From JAHEJA01 sp965656445 (GTDB lineage Bacteria > Pseudomonadota > Alphaproteobacteria > Rhodobacterales > Rhodobacteraceae), in NCBI GenBank assembly GCA_965656445.1, contig CBFHKO010000001.1, positions 310,001-374,000 of the forward strand: DNA of 64,000 nucleotides, read 5' to 3'. Below are positions 8,271 through 16,207 of the stretch, in pieces. The position numbers were made by a program, and so were the translations under genes. Every line of letters begins with the position of its first letter. Position 1 is the stretch's first letter. Below the pieces are notes generated by a model. That model saw only the letters and a list, made by a program, of their open reading frames with translations. It ran no database searches and had not been told where the DNA came from.

Positions 8271-8788
8271 GCTGTCGTGCCGCCGCTGGCTATTTGGTAG
8301 TCTTCCAAGGACGGTTTGAAACCGATACCCTTGCGCTGAGCGCCCCACTTACGGCTGAGAGCGATCAGATGCAAGGCCGCATCCACAGCTTGGCGACCTT
8401 TATTTTCATATTCTTGCGCGCCATCGACCTTTGCGTCTACGGCAATCACAGAATGTCCAACACAAAGCCCTTGTAACCCAAGCAAGGTCAACGCGTGATG
8501 CGCTTCTCGCAAAGCGACATCTGAGACAACTGCTCCACGGACTTCATTTGCCCCTAGCACGACGTATCCATCGAAATTACTCATACGCTCTGCAATGCCA
8601 ATCGCGGGGCCAAGCTCGCTCAGGCGTGGCACATCAATCCGGTCCCATCCAATGCCAAGCTCCTCTAATGCATCAATCGCCTGTTTGGACAACGTAGTGG
8701 TGACGTCTGGAACCTCATTTGAGACGGCAATCAATACTTTGACAGGTGTATCAAATTTGGGCGTTGGTAAAGGGGTTTCGGGGCTCAT
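8267..8788 (-). CDS. ribH: Lumazine synthase homologue with lost active-site residues
   Basis: 173 residues, in the ribH position ahead of nusB. The framework is clearly RibH: LPTPKFDTPVKVLI, SNFDGYVVLG, HHALTLLGLQGLCVG, DAALHLIALSRKWG, KGIGF. However, segments that form the active site in the family are replaced. The substrate-stacking aromatic near the first loop is absent (VSNEVPD), GALE(I/V)P reads RLSELG, the phosphate/catalytic loop VIRGxTxHxE reads EVRGAVVSDVA so the catalytic His is gone, and the arginine-containing RAD segment is missing. The reading frame is intact. I infer a pseudoenzyme, or a relic with a second true ribH elsewhere; it cannot be expected to make riboflavin precursors. 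Confidence 0.82.
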   Translation of the reverse strand: MSPETPLPTPKFDTPVKVLIAVSNEVPDVTTTLSKQAIDALEELGIGWDRIDVPRLSELGPAIGIAERMSNFDGYVVLGANEVRGAVVSDVALREAHHALTLLGLQGLCVGHSVIAVDAKVDGAQEYENKGRQAVDAALHLIALSRKWGAQRKGIGFKPSLEDYQIASGGTTA

Positions 8789-8836
8789 GATCTGTCCATA
8801 TATTGTTTCAACGCTTACCCTATCGGTTGGGTCGCA

Positions 8837-9160
8837 TTAGTCAAAGATTTCTTCGATCACATCTTTTGCAAAGTCCCAAAAGGCAGATTTCTTCTTTTTC
8901 TTTTTCGAATAACTCTTGGACTGTTTTTTCGGCTTTTTCGTTTTGACTTCCCACGTCTGGCGCGGCGTTACCTTGGACGTTTTGACCTTGTCCATTTTGG
9001 GACGTTTGCCAGAATTGAGCTGCGAGACAGGAATATTCTTGAGGTCATGAAGCGGAGCGCCACAAGATGCACAGGCCAATTCATGCCGCTCCTCCCCCGC
9101 CAAGGTCAAAGCCGCGCGGGTCCCACAATAACAACACGTCGCAATTTTCGAATGAGCCAT
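8837..9160 (-). CDS. Zinc-ribbon, lysine-rich hypothetical protein
   Basis: 107 residues. The N-terminus has two CxxC pairs (CCYCGT around residue 10 and CASCGA around residue 31), a zinc-ribbon pattern. The middle is very basic (KKPKKQSKSYSKKKKKKS) and the last 15 residues form a short acidic helix (WDFAKDVIEEIFD). A ribosome-binding site (AGGAAC) precedes the ATG. Charge and ribbon suggest nucleic-acid or ribosome association, but this is inference. Proteins of this type are common and unassigned in Rhodobacteraceae. Confidence 0.72.
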   Translation of the reverse strand: MAHSKIATCCYCGTRAALTLAGEERHELACASCGAPLHDLKNIPVSQLNSGKRPKMDKVKTSKVTPRQTWEVKTKKPKKQSKSYSKKKKKKSAFWDFAKDVIEEIFD

Positions 9161-9292
9161 ATCTGTTCCTTTTCAGCAGATATAAGGTCCTTTTTAAAAA
9201 ATTTAAGCCCTTGAGAGACGTAGATGTGGATTATCTGAATTTTGAACGTGATGAGGCTTCAAAGGTAGATATTCTAACTATTGTTTGAACGA

Positions 9293-10075
9293 CTAAGACC
9301 GCTTGCCAACCGCATAAAGAGCAACCGCCGCCGCATTTGACACATTAAGCGATCCGAAATCACGGGCGAAATCAATGCGTACCAATTGATCAACGGTTTC
9401 TTTGGTTTTGTGGCGAAGTCCTGGACCTTCAGCGCCCAAGACCAAAGCAATCGCGCGGTCTTGTTTCCCGTCAATAACCTGATCCAAGGTTTGCTCGGCC
9501 TCGCCATCTAACCCAAGCACAAGGTATCCCGCATTCTGCAACTCAACAATTGCATCGGACAAGTTGCGAAGCCTCAAATAAGGTTGTCGTTCCAAAGCAC
9601 CGCTCGCAGTTTTCGCAAGCGCCCCCGTTTCTGGTGCACTATGGCGTTGCGTCCCGATAACAGCCTGCGCCCCAAAGACTTCTGCGCTTCGGAGAATTGC
9701 GCCCACATTGTGAGGATCGGTCACTTGATCCAACAATACCAAACGCGGTGGCAAGTCACCTTGGGCAAAGGCATGATCTTGTAAACCGCCCCAATTCAAC
9801 GGCTTAACCTCAAGAGCAGCCCCCTGATGCACTGAGCCAGAATCAATAGGGACATTGAATTTACGCGGGTCAGCCATTTCAGGCTCCATTCCCGACTCAT
9901 CCACCGCCTCTTTCAATTTATCATAGGCATTTTTGGTCAAAACCAACCGCAAACGGTCCCGTTTCGGGTTCAAAAGCGCATCACGCACGGCATGAAGGCC
10001 AAAAAGCCAAACTGTTTCAGCAGAGGCTGCGCGCTTTGCTTGCTCTTTTTCGACGACCCACTTTGGTTTTTTCAT
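9293..10075 (-). CDS. rlmB: 23S rRNA (guanosine-2'-O-)-methyltransferase RlmB (SpoU/TrmH family)
   Basis: Methylates the 2'-OH of G2251 in 23S rRNA using S-adenosylmethionine. From the ATG at 10075 the protein has 260 residues. The N-terminal substrate-binding domain contains VWLFGLHAVRDAL; the C-terminal knotted SPOUT domain has the three family motifs: DQVTDPHNVGAILRSAEVFG, LVLGAEGPGL, and FGSLNVSNAAAVALY. The longer frame upstream of 10075 lacks conserved sequence and is not used. It is divergent from the tRNA-Tyr gene. Members may also act as TrmH-type tRNA methylases, but length and start favour RlmB. Confidence 0.9.
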   Translation of the reverse strand: MKKPKWVVEKEQAKRAASAETVWLFGLHAVRDALLNPKRDRLRLVLTKNAYDKLKEAVDESGMEPEMADPRKFNVPIDSGSVHQGAALEVKPLNWGGLQDHAFAQGDLPPRLVLLDQVTDPHNVGAILRSAEVFGAQAVIGTQRHSAPETGALAKTASGALERQPYLRLRNLSDAIVELQNAGYLVLGLDGEAEQTLDQVIDGKQDRAIALVLGAEGPGLRHKTKETVDQLVRIDFARDFGSLNVSNAAAVALYAVGKRS

Positions 10076-10205
10076 GATTTCTGACCTTTTTCTCATGCGT
10101 TCTGCCTTGTGCGACAAAGACATATGCAATTTCAAGGGATTTTCCTGTTGACGATGCTTTTTGAGGCAGGTAATCACCCCTCACATTCTGCTGATGCAGG
10201 AAAGT

Positions 10206-10289
10206 GGGCGACAGGCCGCAAGGTGTGGCAGGGGACTGTAACTCCCTCGCGGAGACGCACGCTAGGTTCGATTCCTAGGTCGCCCACCA
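10206..10289 (+). tRNA. tRNA-Tyr (anticodon GUA)
   Basis: Acceptor arms GGGCGAC and GTCGCCC, T arm CTAGG-TTCGATT-CCTAG, anticodon loop CTGTAAC with GTA, and a long variable arm as expected for a class II tRNA. Discriminator A and encoded CCA end at 10289; 84 nt. Confidence 0.96.
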
Positions 10290-10397
10290 CTTTCCAAGTC
10301 TTTCTAATATGTCATTGATATTGGTTCAGAAATCCGTCGTTGAGGCTGGGATTTTACAAACTCGTCCAAGCTATGCCAAACTGCCCCCAAACAAAAA

Positions 10398-10418
10398 AAA
10401 CCACACGAATGTGGTGGA
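10398..10418 (-). terminator. Second minus-strand hairpin with T run
   Basis: On the minus strand ACCACA-TTCG-TGTGGT is followed by eight T. It lies about 60 bp beyond the main terminator of the esterase gene at 10511 and could be a backup terminator. The 220 bp between tRNA-Tyr and 10511 otherwise show no gene. Confidence 0.55.
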
Positions 10419-10463
10419 CGTTTAATTTATAAACGCGATTAATCACGTCACAGGGAGCTTTTC

Positions 10464-10500
10464 CAAAAATTTGCTGCCCTCATCAAACATGAGGGCAGCA
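10464..10500 (-). terminator. Rho-independent terminator of the phytase-like esterase gene
   Basis: Arms TGCTGCCCTCAT and ATGAGGGCAGCA (12 bp perfect) with a five-base loop, followed on the minus strand by AATTTTTGG, ten bases after the stop codon. Confidence 0.85.
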
Positions 10501-10510
10501 AGGGATTTTA

Positions 10511-12685
10511 TTAGTTCACAGAGCCGATTGACCAGAACATTGTTTCACCCGAGCTATCATCAACACCGTCATTGTCTGTTGAGATCCAAGTTGTGCCATC
10601 TTCGAAAATGGCCAAACCTTCGACTTTATCGACAACATATCCACCTGTTGAGGTTAGATCTGGTAGAAGGTCTCTGACCAATTCTTTGGTTACGACTGGC
10701 AAGGTTTCACCAAGCTTGGCTGGCACCATCTGCGAAGCTGCGACGCGGTAAAGCTTTTTGGTAACAGCGTTTGATCCAATCTGATTGTCACGTTCAATGA
10801 TGTAAAAATAATCACCATGTGCTGTAATTTCAGAAAGGCCAACCCATCCTTGATCAGGTTTTGCAGTTGGGTAATACACCGCACCCCATTCTTTGGTTTC
10901 TAGGTTATAGGACACCAATTTTACGTGATGTTTTGGATCATCAGCCCATTCACGCTGAACCGCCATCCAAAGTGTATCACCCACTTTGGTGATGCCTTCA
11001 AAGCCAAAGCGTTTCTCAACCGCCATCAATTCAGACGGCAAACCGAATTCGCCTTTGCGATTGGCGATCACACCCTCCGCAGAGACATGGTAAATTGCAT
11101 GCGGGATAACACGGTCTGTACGGCCTTCTGAGGCAACATAGAAACCGCCTTTGCCATCCAATGTGATGCCTTCCATGTCGATTTGCTGTGCAGGGTTTCC
11201 ATCCTGACGAACAACGGGAATAGCATCAATTATGCGTGCCGGTGTGACGTTCGTGTCAATTTTGAAGATCGTTGGCTGGAAGAGGTAAAAGCTGTCGTTC
11301 ACAGCCCAGACAATACCGTCTTTGTCCGCAACCATTCCAGAGATCGCACCCCAACCGATAAGCTCATCTGCACCAGCAGATGTCAAATGCGGATAAGAGG
11401 CTGGCGCATCTTGGTATTCATAAACCATCACGTGGCTACGTACGCCGCCATCTTCGATCAAATCAACTTCGTTAGCTGAAATGAGCAAGTTGCGATCAGG
11501 AATTGCAACATATCCCTCTGGCCCAATGCCTGATGGTAGGATCTGTTTCAGCTCAGGCGCAGATGGGTTTGAGGCATCATAAACACCAACAGCAGACCCG
11601 CGCTCGGATCCGACGAAAATCATCGGCGTGCCGCCAAAGGTTGCCGCTTCGATGGATTCTGGTTCAACGCCTTTTGAGTCTGAGCGCTTGTCAGGGTAGT
11701 GACCGATTTGGATCAATGCGTGCTCAAATGAGGCGCCACTTTCATAGACAACTGAGCCATCTTTGTTGAAAATCGTCCAACCACGAGACCCGCCATCCAT
11801 GTCACCTTCGTTGGCCGTTGCAAAATGCGCATCATCGATCCACTTAACCGCATCGGGTTCACGCTTGCGGTCCATTTGGCTATCCGTGAAGCGTAGAATT
11901 GCGCGTTCATCGACGGTGTCAATCTCAGTTAGGTCAACGGCACCTGCGGAGAAGTGATTGATCACTGTTCCGTCTTGGCCAACAACAACCATGTGGTTGT
12001 TTTCTTGCAATGTCACAACTGTTTCGTTCAATGCGTTGATTGAGACGAATTCAGGCTCTGGATCATGTCCATCAACCTCAGCCAAACCTGTCAAGTCAAC
12101 TTTGTTAAGGCTGTCACAGTTCAATGTGCCGTTTTCAACGGACACAAGGGCAAGATAACCTGCAGGCATTTGGCCAGTGCGACCATCACCAAGATCTTCG
12201 TCACGTTCATTTTCGATTGCAACCGCAACCAATGATCCGTCTGGTGAAACGGCAACTGAGTCAGGTTGACCCCCCAAATCACAGCGCGCAACCTCTGCGC
12301 CCGTTGTGATATCAAGTTGTAGCGCATAGCCCGACGGCTTGACATAGCTCTCAGATGTATTGACGCCAGCAACGGCTGTGTTCCCGATGATGCTCACTGC
12401 GGTAGGTTCGCCATCAAGTGCAATGTTACCGAGTGGCTTTGGATTTCGCGGATCTGTGATGTCGATGCGACCCAAGACGCCAAGGGGGCTATCGGTATAA
12501 ACCAACGTCATCCCGTCTGCAGTTGCCGCAATGATTTCAGCAGATGTTTCACGGTTTTGATCTTCGCCAGCCGCAATGTTTGTCCATGTTGGAAAACTTG
12601 CGATGCGATTAAAATTGTTTTCTGCATGTGCTGCACCGGCAACGAGAGCACAAGCGGATACTGTATAGAATAAAAACTTACCCAT
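10511..12685 (-). CDS. Secreted esterase-like phytase family protein (two beta-propeller-like parts)
   Basis: 724 residues with a clear signal peptide (MGKFLFYTVSACALVAGAAHA), so exported. The N-terminal half shows repeated propeller blades (VSIIGNTAVAGVN, VAVSPDGSLVAVAI, HDPEPEFVSINAL). The C-terminal third, from about residue 430 (GWGAISGMVADKDGIVWAVN, QQIDMEGITLDGKGGFYVAS, FGFEGITKVGDTLWMAVQ, DKVEGLAIFEDGTTWISTDN), fits the 'esterase-like activity of phytase' domain. It probably hydrolyses phosphoesters outside the cytoplasm. Single-gene unit with its own terminator; a phosphate-starvation box was looked for upstream but is not convincing. Domain assignment good, substrate inferred. Confidence 0.8.
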   Translation of the reverse strand: MGKFLFYTVSACALVAGAAHAENNFNRIASFPTWTNIAAGEDQNRETSAEIIAATADGMTLVYTDSPLGVLGRIDITDPRNPKPLGNIALDGEPTAVSIIGNTAVAGVNTSESYVKPSGYALQLDITTGAEVARCDLGGQPDSVAVSPDGSLVAVAIENERDEDLGDGRTGQMPAGYLALVSVENGTLNCDSLNKVDLTGLAEVDGHDPEPEFVSINALNETVVTLQENNHMVVVGQDGTVINHFSAGAVDLTEIDTVDERAILRFTDSQMDRKREPDAVKWIDDAHFATANEGDMDGGSRGWTIFNKDGSVVYESGASFEHALIQIGHYPDKRSDSKGVEPESIEAATFGGTPMIFVGSERGSAVGVYDASNPSAPELKQILPSGIGPEGYVAIPDRNLLISANEVDLIEDGGVRSHVMVYEYQDAPASYPHLTSAGADELIGWGAISGMVADKDGIVWAVNDSFYLFQPTIFKIDTNVTPARIIDAIPVVRQDGNPAQQIDMEGITLDGKGGFYVASEGRTDRVIPHAIYHVSAEGVIANRKGEFGLPSELMAVEKRFGFEGITKVGDTLWMAVQREWADDPKHHVKLVSYNLETKEWGAVYYPTAKPDQGWVGLSEITAHGDYFYIIERDNQIGSNAVTKKLYRVAASQMVPAKLGETLPVVTKELVRDLLPDLTSTGGYVVDKVEGLAIFEDGTTWISTDNDGVDDSSGETMFWSIGSVN

Positions 12686-12970
12686 GGGGGCCTCCTGTTT
12701 AGACTGAGGCCAAGCATCAAGATGGAATGTGATGGTTTGTTAGAGTAACCGTGAAAGTTTTGTAAATTTAACACGTATGACATTGAGGTGTAATTTTGCT
12801 TCAATAAATCGCTATGAATTTATTCACGATACTTTGCGATTGCTCTGAACTTGCCTGATAAGAAAACAAGGCTTCTCTTAAAATTGCCGCAATTCTACTT
12901 TAGCAGACCCCCGTTGGGTTTTCTTTTACGGGGAAACCCGTTAGCACCGTTGTTTAGTATGGGGAAAGAT

Positions 12971-13960
12971 ATGAGTACACCGCCGTTTAATATCGTGATT
13001 GTCGGTCAATCCGGGCGTCTTCAGTATGAGGCTGCGTTGTTCTTGGTGTCCCTTCGCGCAACATCGCCTAATTTCTCTGGAAAAATCTTTGTGGCCGAAC
13101 CTGAGCATACCGAAAAATGGACGCGCAATCCGAAAATGAATGACGTAGAGGTGCGGGATTTGATCGGAGCGTTGGGCGGCGACATCATTCAGTTTGAAAA
13201 CAAGCTATTTGGTGAATATTACCCATACGGCAATAAAATTGAATGCTTACAGGCGCTTCCTGAAAATGAACCCTTTGTCTTTTTTGACTCGGACACATTG
13301 ATATTGGATAATATTAACAGTGTTCCCTTTGATTTCGATCGCCCAAGTGCATCGAAGAAAGTCGAAGGAACTTGGCCTGAGATTGAGCTCTATGGACCTG
13401 GATATACCGAGACTTGGAAATCGCTGTATGATCAGTTTGGATTAGATTTCGAAAGCTCGCTTGATCTGAGCCAACCGGATGAATACTGGCGGCGCTACTC
13501 TTATTTCAATGCGGGGTTCTTTTATTACAAATGCCCGAAACAATTTGGTGATCGCTTCGCCGAATATGCGCATGAGATCAAATGGAATGGCCCCAAAGAA
13601 ATTGAATGCCAAACCCTAGATCCATGGCTTGACCAAGTCGCCCTGCCCCTAGTTATCCATAGCTTTGGCGGCGGGCGTGATGCGCTTGAAGATGGGTATT
13701 TAGATGGCTCAGTGAGTTGTCATTATCGAATGTTACCGCTGCTATATGCCAAAGAGTCGGACAAGGCCGTGACCGTCTTAGAAGAGGTGACAGCGCCGAA
13801 TAAAATCAAAAAGGTTCTGAAAAACTATGAGCCGATGAAGCGCATGATCTATCAAGGGCGCGGACAAAAAGTGCGCGACTTGTTTGATCAAAATGATCTT
13901 CCTCGCAAAGAGCGCGCAATTCGCAACAAAATTAAATCAGAAGGGTTCTGGATGCGCTAA
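12971..13960 (+). CDS. GT-A type glycosyltransferase-like protein
   Basis: 329 residues. It begins with a Rossmann-like strand (FNIVIVGQSGRLQYEAALF) and has a DxD-type metal site FVFFDSDTLIL (Asp106, Asp108), typical of nucleotide-sugar glycosyltransferases of GT-A fold. Later conserved segments include YSYFNAGFFYYKCP and LDPWLDQVALP, as in GT8-like enzymes. The ATG at 12971 has GGGGAAAG in front; the earlier in-frame ATG at 12851 encodes a non-conserved lead. Cytoplasmic, no membrane segment. Isolated unit followed by a terminator. Probably acts on surface glycans; donor and acceptor unknown. Confidence 0.7.
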   Translation: MSTPPFNIVIVGQSGRLQYEAALFLVSLRATSPNFSGKIFVAEPEHTEKWTRNPKMNDVEVRDLIGALGGDIIQFENKLFGEYYPYGNKIECLQALPENEPFVFFDSDTLILDNINSVPFDFDRPSASKKVEGTWPEIELYGPGYTETWKSLYDQFGLDFESSLDLSQPDEYWRRYSYFNAGFFYYKCPKQFGDRFAEYAHEIKWNGPKEIECQTLDPWLDQVALPLVIHSFGGGRDALEDGYLDGSVSCHYRMLPLLYAKESDKAVTVLEEVTAPNKIKKVLKNYEPMKRMIYQGRGQKVRDLFDQNDLPRKERAIRNKIKSEGFWMR

Positions 13961-13964
13961 CCAA

Positions 13965-14000
13965 CCGCCACTTTCTGGTGATTGTGGCGGCTTTTGCTTG
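13965..14000 (+). terminator. Terminator after the glycosyltransferase gene
   Basis: Arms CCGCCAC and GTGGCGG separated by about 12 bases, followed by CTTTTGCTTG, within ten bases of the stop codon. Confidence 0.65.
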
Positions 14001-14058
14001 TACTCTGGTTGCAGCTTTGCTTTACATAGCGCAACCCTTTTCCAACGGAGTATGACCC

Positions 14059-15348
14059 ATGAGCAATGGACCCACATATGGTTTTGACACTTTGCAAATT
14101 CACGCAGGCGCTCGACCAGACCCTGCAACTGGCGCGCGCCAAGTGCCTATTTATCAAAGCACGGCCTATGTGTTTCGCGACGCAGATCACGCCGCCGCCT
14201 TGTTCAATTTGCAAGAAGTTGGATATATCTATTCCCGCCTAACCAACCCAACTGTTGCCGCACTACAAGAACGCATTGCCACCTTAGAGGGTGGCGTAGG
14301 TGCGGTGTGCTGTTCCTCGGGTCACGCGGCGCAATTGATGGCGCTGTTCCCTCTTATGTCACCAGGCAAAAACATCGTGGCCTCCTCTCGCCTTTATGGT
14401 GGAACGATCACGCAGTTTAGCCAAACGATTAAGCGTTTTGGGTGGTCTGCGACTTTCGTTGATTTTGACGATATGGACGCCATCAAGGCCGCAATCAACG
14501 AAGACACCCGCGCGGTATTCTGCGAAGCTATCGCAAACCCAGGTGGTCACATTACAGATTTGGACGCGGTAAGTGCGATCGCCAATGACGCAGAGATCCC
14601 CTTGATTGTCGATAATACTACGGCGACACCCTATCTGTGCCGCCCAATCGAACATGGGGCGTCATTGGTTGTGCACTCGACAACGAAATACCTAACAGGC
14701 AACGGCACCGTAACAGGCGGCTGTGTTGTAGATAGCGGCAATTTCGACTGGACCGCCTCTGGCAAATTCCCGTCCTTGTCCGATCCTGAGCCCGCCTATC
14801 ACGGGCTGCGCTTTCATGAAACTTTCGGGCCACTCGCCTTTACCTTCCATGGGATCGCAATCGGCCTGCGCGATTTGGGAATGACCATGAACCCACAAGC
14901 GGCGCATTACACTTTGATGGGGATTGAAACGCTGTCGTTGCGGATGGATCGCCATGTTGCCAATGCACATAAGATTTCCAAGTGGTTGGAAACCCATCCA
15001 GCGGTGGATTACGTGACCTATGCAGGCTTGGAAAGCTCCCCCTATAATCACCTTGTTGACAAGATTTGTCCCAAGGGTGCAGGTGGCTTGTTCACGGTGG
15101 CCCTCAAGGGTGGCTATGACTCTTGTGTCAAATTTGTTGATAACTTGGAAATCTTTAGCCACGTTGCAAACCTTGGGGATGCGCGGTCTTTGGTCATTCA
15201 CTCGGCCTCAACCACGCACCGTCAATTGACAACAGAACAACAAATCGCAGCAGGGGCAGGACCTAATGTGGTTCGCATTTCCATCGGCATCGAAGACGCC
15301 GATGACCTCATTGCAGATTTGAAACAAGCGCTCGATAACGCGAAATAA
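14059..15348 (+). CDS. metY: O-acetylhomoserine sulfhydrylase (aminocarboxypropyltransferase)
   Basis: PLP enzyme of the Cys/Met metabolism family that makes homocysteine from O-acetylhomoserine and sulfide; a direct-sulfhydrylation route to methionine. 429 residues, as expected for MetY rather than the shorter MetZ/MetB. Visible: FDTLQIHAG at the start, the tyrosine/arginine loop YIYSRLTNPT (57-66), GHAAQ, and the PLP lysine 210 in VVHSTTKYLTGNGT. The ribosome-binding site ACGGAG precedes the ATG. The 5' region from 14007 can fold into a hairpin (GGTTGC with GCAACC). Together with metF and metR further on, it places methionine synthesis in this region. Secure. Confidence 0.94.
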   Translation: MSNGPTYGFDTLQIHAGARPDPATGARQVPIYQSTAYVFRDADHAAALFNLQEVGYIYSRLTNPTVAALQERIATLEGGVGAVCCSSGHAAQLMALFPLMSPGKNIVASSRLYGGTITQFSQTIKRFGWSATFVDFDDMDAIKAAINEDTRAVFCEAIANPGGHITDLDAVSAIANDAEIPLIVDNTTATPYLCRPIEHGASLVVHSTTKYLTGNGTVTGGCVVDSGNFDWTASGKFPSLSDPEPAYHGLRFHETFGPLAFTFHGIAIGLRDLGMTMNPQAAHYTLMGIETLSLRMDRHVANAHKISKWLETHPAVDYVTYAGLESSPYNHLVDKICPKGAGGLFTVALKGGYDSCVKFVDNLEIFSHVANLGDARSLVIHSASTTHRQLTTEQQIAAGAGPNVVRISIGIEDADDLIADLKQALDNAK

Positions 15349-15377
15349 AGTGATGAGGCCTCGTCTTGTGCGAGGCC

Positions 15378-16040
15378 TTATTCAGCAATATTAAAGGTCA
15401 CTGTGACCGTCGCACTTAGCGACTGACTTCCAACGGAAACGGGGCTATCACTGCGCATCATGGCCATTTCCATCATGGGTGCAGGCCCGCTTCCTCCTTC
15501 TGAGATCATCACGATTGATCCAAGCGACACCCCAGCCGCCGCTGCATAAGTTTTCGCCTTAGAAAAAGCGTCCTGAACCGCCAATTCCCGTGCAGTGTTC
15601 AAATGATCAAATTTATCAGCAACATCAAAAGAAATCCCCTGAACGCCCCCCATCCCCATTGTTGAGGACAAATTAATAACGGGATCGAGCAGTGTTAAAT
15701 CGCTCAAACGAATGGACAGTCGTGTCGCAGCCTCATATCCAGAGACATCTATTCGCTCATAATCACGACGCTGAGAAATCCGTAAATCTTGTGTTTGGAT
15801 CTGAGTGGCATCTACACCAATCCCCTTAAGTGCGCCCAACAAATCCGCCGCCCCTTGCGCCATCTGACGATAAGCAGTGCCCGCTTGAGGTGATTCCACT
15901 GAAACCAGCCAAGAAATCGTCACTTCATCAGGGATCACACTCACGGCACCAGTACCAGATACATGTATCAGACCCGTTTCAGAAAACGCAGGGCTAGACA
16001 CTGCAAGGAGTGCCGCAACTAGATATTGATAAATTCGCAT
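15378..16040 (-). CDS. SIMPL domain (DUF541) periplasmic protein
   Basis: 220 residues from the ATG at 16040, which has AGGAG ahead of it. Signal peptide MRIYQYLVAALLAVSSPAFS, then the SIMPL pattern: LIHVSGTGAVSVIPDEVTIS, QIQTQDLRISQRRDYE, TRLSIRLSDLTLLDPVINL, ARELAVQDAFSKAKTYAAAAGVSLGS and the terminal VTVTFNIAE. The family (E. coli YggE, BP26 of Brucella) forms periplasmic oligomers linked to oxidative or membrane stress. It is divergent from the large PilM/PilP-like gene. Family certain, role unclear. Confidence 0.9.
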   Translation of the reverse strand: MRIYQYLVAALLAVSSPAFSETGLIHVSGTGAVSVIPDEVTISWLVSVESPQAGTAYRQMAQGAADLLGALKGIGVDATQIQTQDLRISQRRDYERIDVSGYEAATRLSIRLSDLTLLDPVINLSSTMGMGGVQGISFDVADKFDHLNTARELAVQDAFSKAKTYAAAAGVSLGSIVMISEGGSGPAPMMEMAMMRSDSPVSVGSQSLSATVTVTFNIAE

Positions 16041-16207
16041 ATCATTTCTCCTCTTTGTCAAAATTGTCCCATGAACTCAAAGGCAAAGACAGCACAAATT
16101 CGCCATCAGCAGGGTTTCGCTTTGCGATTGGGCTCAGCTGTTGTAAACTTCGACAAGCGTGGGGGGCAACCGCGCGTCACAGCTTGGCAACAAACGCACC
16201 GAAACTC

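Noticed and set aside
11183..11479. Open frames opposite the phytase-like gene and similar antisense frames elsewhere
   Set aside because: They lie entirely inside well-supported genes, lack ribosome-binding sites and show no recognisable sequence.
12686..12850. A phosphate-regulon (Pho) box upstream of the phytase-like gene
   Set aside because: Only loose half-matches to the CTGTCAT repeat were found, without proper spacing.
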